Assembly (NCBI GenBank): GCA_963764585.1
Contig: CAVXTB010000021.1
Coordinates: 1-64,000 of the forward strand
DNA length: 64,000 bases
DNA from: JAOPZW01 sp963764585
Lineage (GTDB): Bacteria > Actinomycetota > Thermoleophilia > Solirubrobacterales > Solirubrobacteraceae
Direction: 5' to 3'
Every line of letters begins with the position of its first letter. Position 1 is the stretch's first letter. The notes under the pieces are model-generated. The model ran no database searches and had not been told where the DNA came from. It was given only the letters and a program-made list of their open reading frames with translations. The translations under genes and the position numbers were made by a program. Shown here one piece after another: positions 52,557-62,915 of this stretch.

Positions 52557-54128
52557 CTAGAGCGGCGGCAGGTCGGGCTCGCGCGGCGGCTGGGCTTCGT
52601 CGAGCAGTACTCGCTCGGCGCGCCGGAAGATCGCGTCCGCCTGCTCGGGAGTGTCGCCGACTGCCGTCATGCCAACGCGGCCGAGCTCGCTGAGCGCGCC
52701 CATCATGTGGAAGACGACCCCGGTCTGGCGCGCCTGGTCGAAGTGCAAGCGCCGGCGCACGACGATGTCAAAGAGATCGTCGATCGTCAGCCCGCGCAGC
52801 ACGTCCGACTCGACGTGATCGCTGGCCACGAGATGCTTCTCGCGCCCGCTGGGCGCGGTGAACAGCGCCGTCGCCGGGTCGTACGCTCCGTCGGTCAGGA
52901 ACTGGAGCGTGAGGAACGGGTGGGTCGTCCCGCCCTTGCGAAGGTTGAGTTCGATCGCGTAGGGCGCCCACGTGCCGAGCGCCTCGCGCACGACGACGAA
53001 GTCGACGGCGAAACGGCCCAGCACACCCTCTTCGGCCAGGCGCTCCCCGATCTTCGCTGCCTCCTCGGTGATCGCGCGGGCGTAGCTGAAGTCGGCCGGG
53101 AACCGGCACCCCAGGTAGCTCTGTCCACTGGGCCCGCCAAGGAGCTGATCGTGCGTGGAGAGCAGCTCGACCTCTCCGAGCGGAGTGACGCGCAACTGAA
53201 CGCTCGGGCTGCGCACCTCGACGCCGGCAACCCGCTCCTCGACGATCCCGCCGCCCTCGGCCAGGCGACGCAGGTAGTCCTCGAGAACGGTTGCCGGGTG
53301 CTCGAAGGCCATGGCCCGAGCGCGCTCGAGCAGCTCGCCTCGCTCATCCGGCGCCCCAGGCGTCGGCAGTCCATGCAGCTCGACAAGCGCGTTGCCGCGG
53401 CCCGAGACACCCTCGTTGAGCTTCACGATCGCCGCGCCCACCCCCGGCCGCCCTTCGCGCAGCAGGGCGAGCGCATCGACCACGCCGTCGAGGTCGTAGA
53501 TGTCCTCGGACCCCAGAGGATGAGCCACGCCAGCCGCGGCGAAGAGACGACGACAGCCGGTCTTCGTGCCTAGCGGCAGCAGGCGCGGGTCGGCGCCGTA
53601 GAGCGGCACGCCGAGCGCCAGCGCGAGGTCGCGCTCGAGGGTGGTTGTGGTGTAGGGCACCAGGTGGCTGCGCGTGCGGTCGGGTATCAGCTCACGGATG
53701 TGCGCCAGGATGCGAGGACGCTCCAGGAGCTTGACTGCCAGCGCGCGCGCGGAGCCGTCGTGCGTCGCGACCAGGTGCAGCCGCGGGCGTGCGTGGCTCG
53801 GGATGACGCCCGGCAGGAGCGCGAGGTAGTACTCGATGATGCTCTCGGCGATCGGCCGGCTGGTGACGTAAATGACCCGCAGCCGTGGCTCGCGCAGCAG
53901 CAGAAGCAGGAAGAGAAAGCGCTCCTCGTAGGCCTGCATCTGTGCGCCGGTCGCCTCGGGGCCGTCCGGCGCAACCGACGGGACGACGACGATCGACTCG
54001 CCGGGCTCATTGAGCCGCATCGCGCCCCAAACGGCGACCAGGCGTTCCTGCAGCCTCGCGAAGCGCTCTCCGCGCTCACGCTCGGTGAGCTCGCTCAGTC
54101 GCAGTCCGAACTCCGCGATCTCGCTCAT
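52557..54128 (-). CDS. ATP-grasp ligase, PGM1-like
   Basis: A 523-residue ATP-grasp protein. The N-terminal domain (about 1-190) includes ESIVVVPSVAPDG; the ATP-grasp core (about 200-420) has LFAAAGVAHPLGSEDIYDLD, AIVKLNEGVSGRGNALVEL (lid and Lys), EERVAGVEVRSPSVQLRVTP, and FAVDFVVV...YAIELNLRKGGTTHPF (metal Glu/Asn). A C-terminal part (VVFHMMGALSELGRVGMTAVGDTPEQADAIFRRAE) resembles the C-terminal domain of PGM1, the pheganomycin peptide ligase. So amide-bond formation between a carboxylate and an amino compound is expected. It is the last gene of a signalling operon, coupled to the cyclase by ATGA. Substrate unknown. Confidence 0.85.
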   Translation of the reverse strand: MSEIAEFGLRLSELTERERGERFARLQERLVAVWGAMRLNEPGESIVVVPSVAPDGPEATGAQMQAYEERFLFLLLLLREPRLRVIYVTSRPIAESIIEYYLALLPGVIPSHARPRLHLVATHDGSARALAVKLLERPRILAHIRELIPDRTRSHLVPYTTTTLERDLALALGVPLYGADPRLLPLGTKTGCRRLFAAAGVAHPLGSEDIYDLDGVVDALALLREGRPGVGAAIVKLNEGVSGRGNALVELHGLPTPGAPDERGELLERARAMAFEHPATVLEDYLRRLAEGGGIVEERVAGVEVRSPSVQLRVTPLGEVELLSTHDQLLGGPSGQSYLGCRFPADFSYARAITEEAAKIGERLAEEGVLGRFAVDFVVVREALGTWAPYAIELNLRKGGTTHPFLTLQFLTDGAYDPATALFTAPSGREKHLVASDHVESDVLRGLTIDDLFDIVVRRRLHFDQARQTGVVFHMMGALSELGRVGMTAVGDTPEQADAIFRRAERVLLDEAQPPREPDLPPL

Positions 54129-55252
54129 GCCGACGCCCGCGCTGCGTCGAGGCCGACGACGTTGTAGGCCCGAGCGGGCCGCGAGAAGCCGCGCAGTTCG
54201 AGCTCACCGACGGCATCGGCGGTCACGATGTCCTCGGCGGCCGAGTAGACGCGCTGGCTGATGAGGATCTGGCCGGGCGCTGCCTCAGCGCACAGCCGCG
54301 CAGCGAGGTTCGTCACCGCCCCGATGGCCGTGTAGTCGAAGCGACCCTCGTAGCCGACGCGCCCAAGCGTGGCGTGTCCTTGTGCGATCCCGACCGCGAA
54401 CTGCAGATCGTGTCCCATGCGCCGCCACTCGTCGGCGAGGGCGGCGACGCGATTGCGCATCGCGACCGCCATGCGGACGGCGCGCTCTGGCGCGTCCGCG
54501 CACGGCAGCGGATCGTTGAAGAAGGCGATGAGTCCGTCGCCGGTGAAGCGGTCGAGCGTCCCCTCGAAGCGGTGTACGAGGTCCCCGAGCGCGGCGTGGT
54601 ACTGGTGGAGGACCTGCATGAGATCCTCCGGCTCGACGGTCTCGGCGAAGGCGGTGAAGCCGCGCAGGTCGCAGAAGACGACGGTGATCTCGCAGCGATG
54701 GCTCTCCAGGAACGACTCATCGCCCGACGAGACGACCAGATCGGCCACCTGCGGCGCGAGGAACCGCCTCAGGCGCCCGACGCGCTCGAGCTCGGTGACC
54801 TGCTCCTCGACGCGGCGCTCGAGCTGTTCGTTCCATTCCGCAAGCTCGGCAGCCTGAGCCTCGATGGTGTCGTGGTAGCGCTTGATGCGCAGCAGCGAAC
54901 GCACGCGTGCGAGCAGCTCGGCCTGATCGAACGGTTTGGCGATGAAGTCGTCCGCACCCGCCTCGATCGCCGCCACCTTCTCCTGCTCCCCGCTCGCGGT
55001 GATCATGACCACCGGCAGGTACTGCGTGGTCCTGTCGGCGCGCAGCTGGCGGCAGACCTCGTAGCCGTCCATGCCCGGCATGACGATGTCGAGAAGGACG
55101 AGGTCGACCGCGTCGGAGTGGACGCGGGCGAGCGCCTCCGCTCCCGAGGTCGCCGCTACGACGTCGTAGCCGCGCGGGGCGAGCACCGCTTCGAGGAGCC
55201 GGATGTTCTGGGCGAGGTCGTCGACGACGAGGATCGTCGCTCGGTCGGTCAT
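54125..55252 (-). CDS. Receiver-linked class III nucleotidyl cyclase
   Basis: A 375-residue protein: receiver domain (about 1-120, Asp55 in LVLLDIVMPGMDG, Lys in DFIAKPFD), a coiled-coil linker (about 120-170, EAQAAELAEWNEQLERRVEEQVTEL), and a class III cyclase domain (about 185-350): ITVVFCDLRGFTAFAE (first metal Asp), FTGDGLIAFFN (second metal Asp), VGIAQGHATLGRVG and AVTNLAARLC (transition-state Asn/Arg). Metal and catalytic residues seem complete, so cAMP or cGMP synthesis under phosphorylation control is expected. Coupled to the stand-alone receiver before and the ATP-grasp gene after, both by ATGA. Confidence 0.92.
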   Translation of the reverse strand: MTDRATILVVDDLAQNIRLLEAVLAPRGYDVVAATSGAEALARVHSDAVDLVLLDIVMPGMDGYEVCRQLRADRTTQYLPVVMITASGEQEKVAAIEAGADDFIAKPFDQAELLARVRSLLRIKRYHDTIEAQAAELAEWNEQLERRVEEQVTELERVGRLRRFLAPQVADLVVSSGDESFLESHRCEITVVFCDLRGFTAFAETVEPEDLMQVLHQYHAALGDLVHRFEGTLDRFTGDGLIAFFNDPLPCADAPERAVRMAVAMRNRVAALADEWRRMGHDLQFAVGIAQGHATLGRVGYEGRFDYTAIGAVTNLAARLCAEAAPGQILISQRVYSAAEDIVTADAVGELELRGFSRPARAYNVVGLDAARASA

Positions 55253-55644
55253 GTCTGCTGCCCAGCGCTCGCGTTCGCCAGGAGCTCCGCCACCTGGCTC
55301 GGGAACTCCCGCACGCTGATCGGCTTCTCGAGATAGCCGTCGAACCCGGCGGCAAGCAGGCGCTCGCGATCGTCCTTCATTGCGAAGGCGGTGAAGGCGA
55401 CCACCGGGGTTCCCGCAGTCGCCGCGTCGCGGCGCAGCTCGGCGAGCGCATCGAGGCCGTCCATGCCCGGCAGCTGGATGTCCATCAGGATCATGTCGGG
55501 CCGATGCGAGCGAGCGAGGGCCAGCGCATCCTCGGCCGTCTGCGCCTCGAGGGTGCCGTACCCGGCGTGCGCGAGGAGGTCGCGGGCGAGCTTCATGTTT
55601 CGCACGTTGTCCTCCACGATCAGCAGGACTGGCGAAGCCGTCAT
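55249..55644 (-). CDS. Stand-alone receiver domain protein
   Basis: A 131-residue CheY/DivK-like protein with acidic pair VEDN (11-12), phosphate site Asp55 (MILMDIQLPGMDG) and Lys in YLEKPISVREF. No output domain. It overlaps the kinase and the cyclase genes by ATGA at both ends, so it probably relays phosphate between them or acts as a sink. Confidence 0.93.
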   Translation of the reverse strand: MTASPVLLIVEDNVRNMKLARDLLAHAGYGTLEAQTAEDALALARSHRPDMILMDIQLPGMDGLDALAELRRDAATAGTPVVAFTAFAMKDDRERLLAAGFDGYLEKPISVREFPSQVAELLANASAGQQT

Positions 55645-58277
55645 CGCGCCTCCTCGCGGTGGACGTCACACACGTGCCCGACCAGATCGACGAGCTGCTG
55701 GCGGCCAAAGGCGCCTTTCTGGGCGACGTAGTCGATCTGTCCGGCAAGGCGCTCGCGATCTTCGCTCGTCATGTCCTTGGCGGTGAGCACGACGATCGGC
55801 ACTCCCGCGGTTGCCGGATCGGCGCGCAGGCGATGGATGACGTCGAAGCCGTCGACGCCCGGCATCAGCAGGTCGAGCAGGACGACCGCCGGATGCTCTC
55901 GTGCGACGAGCGCGAGGCCCTCCTCACCACCGGCGGCGCGTAGCACCGAGTAGCCCTCCGGCGCGAGTACGGCTTCGACGAGCTCGAGGTCCAGCGGGTC
56001 GTCGTCGATGACCACCACCGTCCGCCGGTCGCTGCGCGCCAACGCGTAGCGTTCCAGCGCGTCGACCACCTGCTCGCGCTGCACCGGCTTGACGAGGTAC
56101 TCCGCGGCGCCGAGCGCGAAGCCGCGGCCCTTCTCGTCGATCATCGAGACGATCACGACGGGCACCCTCGCCGTGGCAGGATCCGCTTTCAGGCGGGCCA
56201 GCACCTCCCAGCCGTCGAGGCGTGGCAGCCGGACGTCGAGGAGCACCGCGCGCGGCCGCAGGCGGCGCGCGAGCTCGAGACCCTCGACGCCGTCAGCGGC
56301 GACGGTGACGTTGAAGCCGGCACCGTCCAGGTAGAGCGTGAGAAGGCCGGCCGAGGACCGGTCGTCCTCGATGACGAGAACGTCGTTCGCGTCGGTGGTC
56401 GGCGCGGCCTCGCTCTCGGGCTCCTGCTCGGGCCTCGGCCCTGGCGAATGACCCAGCGGGATCGCGAAGGCGAACGTGCTGCCGGAGCCGAGACGGCTCG
56501 TCATCCAGATGCGGCCGCCGTGCAGCTCGACGATCCGCTTCGAGAGGGTCAGGCCGAGCCCGGTTCCCTCGCTGCCCTTGCGGGCGCCGCGCCCGCCGCG
56601 TTGGAAGGCCGCGAAGATCCCCTCCTGCTCCTCCTCGGCGATGCCGATGCCCGTGTCTCGCACCGCAACGTGAACCTCCTCGCCGACGATGCGCGCCGTG
56701 ATCGAGACCACTCCTCCGTCGTCCGTGAACTTGACGGCGTTCGAGATCAGATTGAGCACCACCTGCCGCAGCTTGAGCTCGTCGGCCCAGACGAGGCCGA
56801 CATCGCCGGCGACGTGTCGTTCCAGCGAGATGTGGTGGTGCCCGGCGTGCTCGCGGACCATGGCGATCCCGTGCTCGATCACGTCCGGAAGCGGCACCGC
56901 GCCGATGTCGAGCTCCATCCGGCCGGCCTCGACCTTCGAGAGGTCGAGGATCTCGTTGATGAGCTCGAGCAGGTGGTGGCCCGAGTTGCGGATGTCGCGG
57001 AGGTACTCGTCCTGGCGCTCGTTGAGCTCCCCGAACATTCGCTCGAGCAGCACATCGGAGAACCCGATCACCGCGTTGAGCGGGGTCCGCAGCTCGTGCG
57101 ACATGCTCGCCAGGAACTCGGACTTGTGCTGGCTGGCGACCTCGAGCTGACGCGTCTTCTCTCCCAGCTCGCGGAAGAGGCGAGCGTTGTGGATGGCGAC
57201 TGCGGACTGGCTGGCAAGCGTTTCGAGCAGGTCGCACGTCTCCTGCGAGAAGACGCCTGGCTGCCGGCGCCGGACGACGAGCGCGCCGATGATCTCCTGC
57301 TCGCGCATCAGCGGGACGGCGAGCAGCGAGCGCCAGCCCGCGCGGCCGAGGGCCTCGACGTGCGGGTCGGACGTCACGAGCTCGAGATCCGGCGCCTGGA
57401 GCGGCTGACCCCCGGCCGCGGCGCGGCCAACGAGGGTCTCGTCGAGGTGGATGCGCGTGGCGCGCAGGGCCTCCTCGAGCTCCTCGCTTGTGCCGGCGCA
57501 GACACGTACGTGGAACTCGCGCGTCTGCGGATCGAACTCGAAGATCGAGCCTCCATCGGTATCGGACAGGCGCACGGCGCGCGTCACGATCGTCGCGAGC
57601 GTCTCGTCAAGGTCAAGACTCGAGCTCACGGCCTGGCTGATCTCGCCGAGGGCGCGCAGCTCATCGACGGACCGGGCCAGCTCGCCCCCGCGTTGCTGGA
57701 GCGCCTGGAAGAGCTGGACGTTCTGGATCGCGATGGCACCCTGGGCGGCGAAGGTCGTCACCAGGCCGATCGTCCGCTCGTCGAACAGGGCGACCTTCTC
57801 GCGCCACAGGACGATGACACCGAGGACGCGCTCGCCGACAAGCATCGGCACGCCGAGGAGCGTCCGTACGCCGCCAAGCTGGCGGGCCTTCTGCCACTGG
57901 TAGTCGGGGTCGACGACCACGTCGGGGATTTGGACGGTCCGGCGCTCGATGCCGACGCGCCCGACGACGGTGCCGGCGTCCTGCGTGATCGGTCGATGCT
58001 CGATCTCGGCGCGATACTCGTCTGGTCCGCCGAGGAGGTAGGCGAGCCGGTACAGGTGCCCGTCGCGCTGATAGATCATCCCCGCGTCGGCGCGGCACAA
58101 CCTGACCGCGTGGCGCACGACGGTCTCGAAGGCCGGCTGCAGCTCGAAGGCCCCCGCGCCGATCACCGAGAGGACCTCGCTAGTGGCCGCCTGCTGCTCG
58201 ATGGCCTCGTTCAGATCCCGCGAAAGCTGCTCGACCCGATCGTCGAGATTCGCCGCGGATTCCGGCTCGACGGCCAC
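55641..58277 (-). CDS. Hybrid histidine kinase (GAF-GAF-HK-REC-REC)
   Basis: Soluble hybrid sensor kinase of 878 residues. Order: short coiled coil (about 10-40), GAF 1 (about 45-195), GAF 2 (about 210-370), HisKA with SMSHELRTPLNAV (His394), HATPase (about 500-615; LNLISNAVKFTD, DTGIGI, GTGLGLTLSKRIVELHGG), receiver 1 (about 637-755, Asp681) and receiver 2 (about 760-870, Asp802). No membrane helix, so it senses a cytosolic or diffusible signal. GTG start with GGGGG before it. First gene of the four-gene operon; receiver 1, receiver 2 and two more downstream give a four-receiver relay. Confidence 0.94.
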   Translation of the reverse strand: MAVEPESAANLDDRVEQLSRDLNEAIEQQAATSEVLSVIGAGAFELQPAFETVVRHAVRLCRADAGMIYQRDGHLYRLAYLLGGPDEYRAEIEHRPITQDAGTVVGRVGIERRTVQIPDVVVDPDYQWQKARQLGGVRTLLGVPMLVGERVLGVIVLWREKVALFDERTIGLVTTFAAQGAIAIQNVQLFQALQQRGGELARSVDELRALGEISQAVSSSLDLDETLATIVTRAVRLSDTDGGSIFEFDPQTREFHVRVCAGTSEELEEALRATRIHLDETLVGRAAAGGQPLQAPDLELVTSDPHVEALGRAGWRSLLAVPLMREQEIIGALVVRRRQPGVFSQETCDLLETLASQSAVAIHNARLFRELGEKTRQLEVASQHKSEFLASMSHELRTPLNAVIGFSDVLLERMFGELNERQDEYLRDIRNSGHHLLELINEILDLSKVEAGRMELDIGAVPLPDVIEHGIAMVREHAGHHHISLERHVAGDVGLVWADELKLRQVVLNLISNAVKFTDDGGVVSITARIVGEEVHVAVRDTGIGIAEEEQEGIFAAFQRGGRGARKGSEGTGLGLTLSKRIVELHGGRIWMTSRLGSGSTFAFAIPLGHSPGPRPEQEPESEAAPTTDANDVLVIEDDRSSAGLLTLYLDGAGFNVTVAADGVEGLELARRLRPRAVLLDVRLPRLDGWEVLARLKADPATARVPVVIVSMIDEKGRGFALGAAEYLVKPVQREQVVDALERYALARSDRRTVVVIDDDPLDLELVEAVLAPEGYSVLRAAGGEEGLALVAREHPAVVLLDLLMPGVDGFDVIHRLRADPATAGVPIVVLTAKDMTSEDRERLAGQIDYVAQKGAFGRQQLVDLVGHVCDVHREEAR

Positions 58278-58332
58278 GAAAGCCCCCTCTCAGCGGTATC
58301 GGAGCCGCGCATCTCGGCGTACGCGGCAACCA

Positions 58333-58360
58333 ACCATACACCGGGTCGCGAAGGCTGAAA
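58333..58360 (-). promoter_or_regulatory. Possible promoter of the kinase-cyclase-ligase operon
   Basis: On the minus strand TTTCAG and TATGGT stand 16 nt apart, about 55-80 bp before the kinase GTG. The match to the consensus is weak, but no other candidate is seen in the 107-bp gap after gatB. Confidence 0.3.
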
Positions 58361-58384
58361 GACGCTGAGCGCTGCCGCCGCTGG

Positions 58385-59802
<1,418 letters not shown>

Positions 59803-59806
<4 letters not shown>

Positions 59807-61221
59807 GCGCGCGCCGGTGCGTTGTCGAACCCGATCGCCTGCTCCAGGGCGTAGGACGTCTCGAGCAGCCGATTCTCGCTGAAGTTCGGGCCCGAGAGCT
59901 GGAAGCCGACGGGCAGGCCCTCGCTGAGGCCGCACGGGATCGAGATCGCCGGGATGCCGGCCAGCGGCATCGGCGCGGTGAAGTAGTCGTTGAGGTACAT
60001 GGCCAGCGGGTCGTCGGTCTTGGCGCCGAGCTCGAAGGCGACCCCCGGGCTCGTCGGCGTCACCACGAAGTCGACGCGCTCGAAGGCGGCGCGGAAGTCG
60101 TCGGCGATCTTGGTGCGCACGCGCTGCGCGCGGCCGTAGTAGGCGTCGTAGTAGCCGCTGGAGAGCGCGTAGGTCCCGATGAGGATGCGCCGCTTGACCT
60201 CGGCGCCGAAGCCGTCGTGGCGCGTCTTGGTGTACATCGTCAGCAGGTCGTCGGCGTCGCGGCGCAGGCCGTAGCGCACGCCGTCGTAGCGCGCGAGGTT
60301 CGACGACGCCTCCGCCGGCGCGATGACGTAGTAGGCGCTGATCGCGTAGTCGGCGTGCGGGAGCGGGATCCGCTCGATGCCGGCGCCGAGCCCGCGCGCG
60401 ACGTCGAGGGTGGCCTCGAAGCGCTCCATGACGCCAGGCTCGACGCCCTCGCCGGTGAGGTCGTCGGGGACGCCGAGGCGCACGCCGTGCAGGCGCTGGG
60501 CGCTCGGGAGCCTGACCTCCTCGGGAAAGGCGACCGAGGTCGAGTCGCGGTCGTCCTGGCCGACCATGTGGCGGAAGAGCAGCGCGGCGTCGGTGACGTC
60601 GCGGGTCAGCGGCCCGGCCTGGTCGAGGCTCGAGGCGAAGGCGATCATCCCGAAGCGGCTGACCGCGCCGTAGGTCGGCTTGAGCCCGACGATGCCGCAC
60701 AGCGCCGCCGGCTGGCGGATCGAGCCGCCGGTGTCGGTTCCGAGCGCCCACGGGGCGCTGCCGGCGGCGACCGCGGCGGCGCTGCCCCCCGACGACCCGC
60801 CGGGCACGCGCGCGCGGTCCCACGGGTTGAGCACCGGCCCGTAGGCGGAGTTCTCGTTCGACGAGCCCATGGCGAACTCGTCCTGGTTGGTCTTGCCGAG
60901 CAGCGGCGCGCCGGCCTCTGCGAGCTTGCGGACGACGGTGGCCGTGTAGGGCGGGCGGTAGTCCTCGAGGATCCGCGAGCCGGCCTGCGACGGCACGCCC
61001 TCGGTGCAGAAGAGGTCCTTGACCGCGAGCGGGACGCCGTGCAGCGGGGGTGGGTGGGTCGTATCCGCCGGCGCCTCGTCGGCGACCCAGAGGTAGGCGT
61101 TGAGCTCGTCGGCCGCCGCGCGCCCGCGGTAGGCCTCGAACAGCTCGCGGCGATCGAGGTCGCCGCTCTCCACGGCCGCGGCCGCCTGCGCGGCGGTGAG
61201 GGCGATGATGTCTTGGCTCAT
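59803..61221 (-). CDS. gatA: Asp/Glu-tRNA amidotransferase subunit A
   Basis: Amidase-signature subunit releasing ammonia from glutamine, 472 residues. Catalytic Lys in GVPLAVKDLF, cis-Ser in GTDTGGSIRQPAA, and Ser in VPGGSSGGSAAAV are intact. ATG 61221 overlaps the gatC stop by 4 bp. The enzyme makes Gln-tRNA-Gln or Asn-tRNA-Asn by amidation. Confidence 0.97.
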
Positions 61222-61502
61222 GCAGTCGGGCTCGGGACGCGGAAGCCGTCGTCGGCCACGTCGGGCGCCTGCGCGAGCGCGACCTCGCGCGGCAGGCACC
61301 GCCGCGGCTCGTCGGGACGCAGCGCGTTGGCGACCTCGACGGAGTGCGACGTCGGCGGGACGCCCTCGAGGTCCAGCTCGCCGATCTTCTCGATGTGCTC
61401 GAGGATGTTCGACAGCTCGCCGGCGATCTTCGAGACCTCGTCGTCGGTGAGCTCCAGGCGCGCCAGGCGCGCGACGTGCAGGACCTGCTCGCGATCGATC
61501 AT
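61218..61502 (-). CDS. gatC: Asp/Glu-tRNA amidotransferase subunit C
   Basis: A 94-residue structural subunit with the family opening VLHVARLARLELTDDEVSKIAGELSNILEHIEKIGELDLEGVPPTSH and the LRPDEP block. It stabilises GatA and its contact to GatB. A TAGACT hexamer lies 11 nt before the ATG, at the end of the upstream gene. It starts 14 bp after the stop of the membrane protein gene. Confidence 0.96.
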   Translation of the reverse strand: MIDREQVLHVARLARLELTDDEVSKIAGELSNILEHIEKIGELDLEGVPPTSHSVEVANALRPDEPRRCLPREVALAQAPDVADDGFRVPSPTA

Positions 61503-61516
61503 GACCGTCCCGCAGT

Positions 61517-62053
61517 CTAGGACGCCCGCTCCGGCGGCGCGGGGCGCGGCGCCGGCGGCGTGTGCGCGCTCTCGGGCGCGTCGGTGCGCTCGTCCTTGAT
61601 CGCCCACCAGCCGCCGAGGGCGATGACCAGGGCGCTCAGGAGGCCGAGCCAGGCGCCGTAGCGCAGCACGACGATGTCGTTGGGGCCGGGTTGGAAGACG
61701 AGGGCGCGCAGCGCGACGACGACGAACGCGGACGTCCCGATCGTGGCGGTGAGCACGCCGGCGGCGACCAGCTGCGCGACCGGGCGGTCCGCTGCCGTCG
61801 CGACGACGAGCCACGCGCCCGCAGCGATCGCGGCCACGCAGAACGCCAGCGTGAGCCAGCCCAGGCCGTCCCATCCGCTCGCCTCGGGCGGGCTGCTGAA
61901 CGTCTGGAGCACGTTGAGGACGCCGCCGCGGCCAAACGAGCGCTGCTGGACCTCGACAGCCGCGCGGAGACCGAACCACGGCAGGAACAGCGTGACCACC
62001 AGCCCGGCGGCGCCGGCGCCCGCCACCCATTCCCCCAACCGCAGCCGGCTCAC
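61517..62053 (-). CDS. Four-helix membrane protein, unknown
   Basis: A 178-residue protein with four hydrophobic segments (about 9-28, 63-85, 92-115, 122-145) and a Pro/Ala-rich cytoplasmic tail. FLPWFGLRAAVEVQQRSFGRGGVLNVLQTF between helices 1 and 2 may be outside. No family recognised. The GTG overlaps the folD stop by 4 bp (GTGA). Confidence 0.7.
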   Translation of the reverse strand: MSRLRLGEWVAGAGAAGLVVTLFLPWFGLRAAVEVQQRSFGRGGVLNVLQTFSSPPEASGWDGLGWLTLAFCVAAIAAGAWLVVATAADRPVAQLVAAGVLTATIGTSAFVVVALRALVFQPGPNDIVVLRYGAWLGLLSALVIALGGWWAIKDERTDAPESAHTPPAPRPAPPERAS

Positions 62054-62901
62054 TCCACCGCCATCCTCGCCGCCTGCAGCGTGTTGCGCAGCAGGCACGC
62101 GACCGTCATCGGCCCGACGCCGCCGGGGACCGGCGTGATCGCGCCGGCGACCTCTACGGCGTCGTCGAAGTCGACGTCGCCGTGGAGGCCGTCGTCGGAG
62201 CGGTTCGTGCCGACGTCGATGACGGTCGCGCCGGGCTTGATCCAATCGGCCTTGACCATGCGGTCGCGGCCCACGGCGGCGATGAGGACGTCGGCGCGCC
62301 GGCACACCGCGGGCAGGTCGCGCGTGCGCGAGTGGCACGTCGTGACCGTCGCGTTGGCGCCGAGCAGGAGCTGCGCCATCGGCTTGCCGAAGAGGTTCGA
62401 GCGCCCGATGACGACCGCCTCGGCGCCCTCGAGCTCGATCCCGGCCTCGTCGAGCAGCAGCATCACGCCGACGGGCGTGCACGGCCGCAGCCCCGGGCGC
62501 CCGAGGGCGAGCAGCCCGGCGCTGACCGGCGTCAGCCCGTCGACGTCCTTGCCCGGGTCGACGAGGCTCGTCAGCTCGACCCCGTCGAGGTGATCGGGCA
62601 CCGGGAGCTGGCAGATGATGCCGCTCACCTCGGGGTCGGCGTTGAGGCTCTCGATGAGCGCGACGACCTCCTCGCGCGAGGCATCCGCGGGCAGGCGATG
62701 GTCGAACCCGCGCATCCCGATCTCGGCGGTCGCCTTCTGCTTGCCGCCGATGTAGATCGCCGACGCCGGGTCCTCCCCCACGAGCACGGTCGCCAGGCCG
62801 GGCGGACGCCCGTGGCGCTCCGTGAACTCGGCGACCCCCTGCCCCACGTCGGCCCGCACGCGCTGCGCCACGGCCCTTCCGTCGATCACTGTTGCTGGCA
62901 T
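62050..62901 (-). CDS. folD: Methylene-THF dehydrogenase/cyclohydrolase
   Basis: Bifunctional one-carbon enzyme, 283 residues. The active-site Lys lies in SAIYIGGKQKATAEIGM; QLPVPDHLD, DGLTPVSAG, and VVIGRSNLFGKPMAQLLL with the NADP site; the C-terminus has ITPVPGGVGPMTVACLLRNT. A TAGATT box lies 11 nt before the ATG, so it has its own promoter although a methyltransferase gene ends 14 bp upstream. It makes 10-formyl-THF, whose shortage the serC riboswitch senses. Confidence 0.96.
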   Translation of the reverse strand: MPATVIDGRAVAQRVRADVGQGVAEFTERHGRPPGLATVLVGEDPASAIYIGGKQKATAEIGMRGFDHRLPADASREEVVALIESLNADPEVSGIICQLPVPDHLDGVELTSLVDPGKDVDGLTPVSAGLLALGRPGLRPCTPVGVMLLLDEAGIELEGAEAVVIGRSNLFGKPMAQLLLGANATVTTCHSRTRDLPAVCRRADVLIAAVGRDRMVKADWIKPGATVIDVGTNRSDDGLHGDVDFDDAVEVAGAITPVPGGVGPMTVACLLRNTLQAARMAVE

Positions 62902-62915
62902 CGCGGCGGCGGAAT

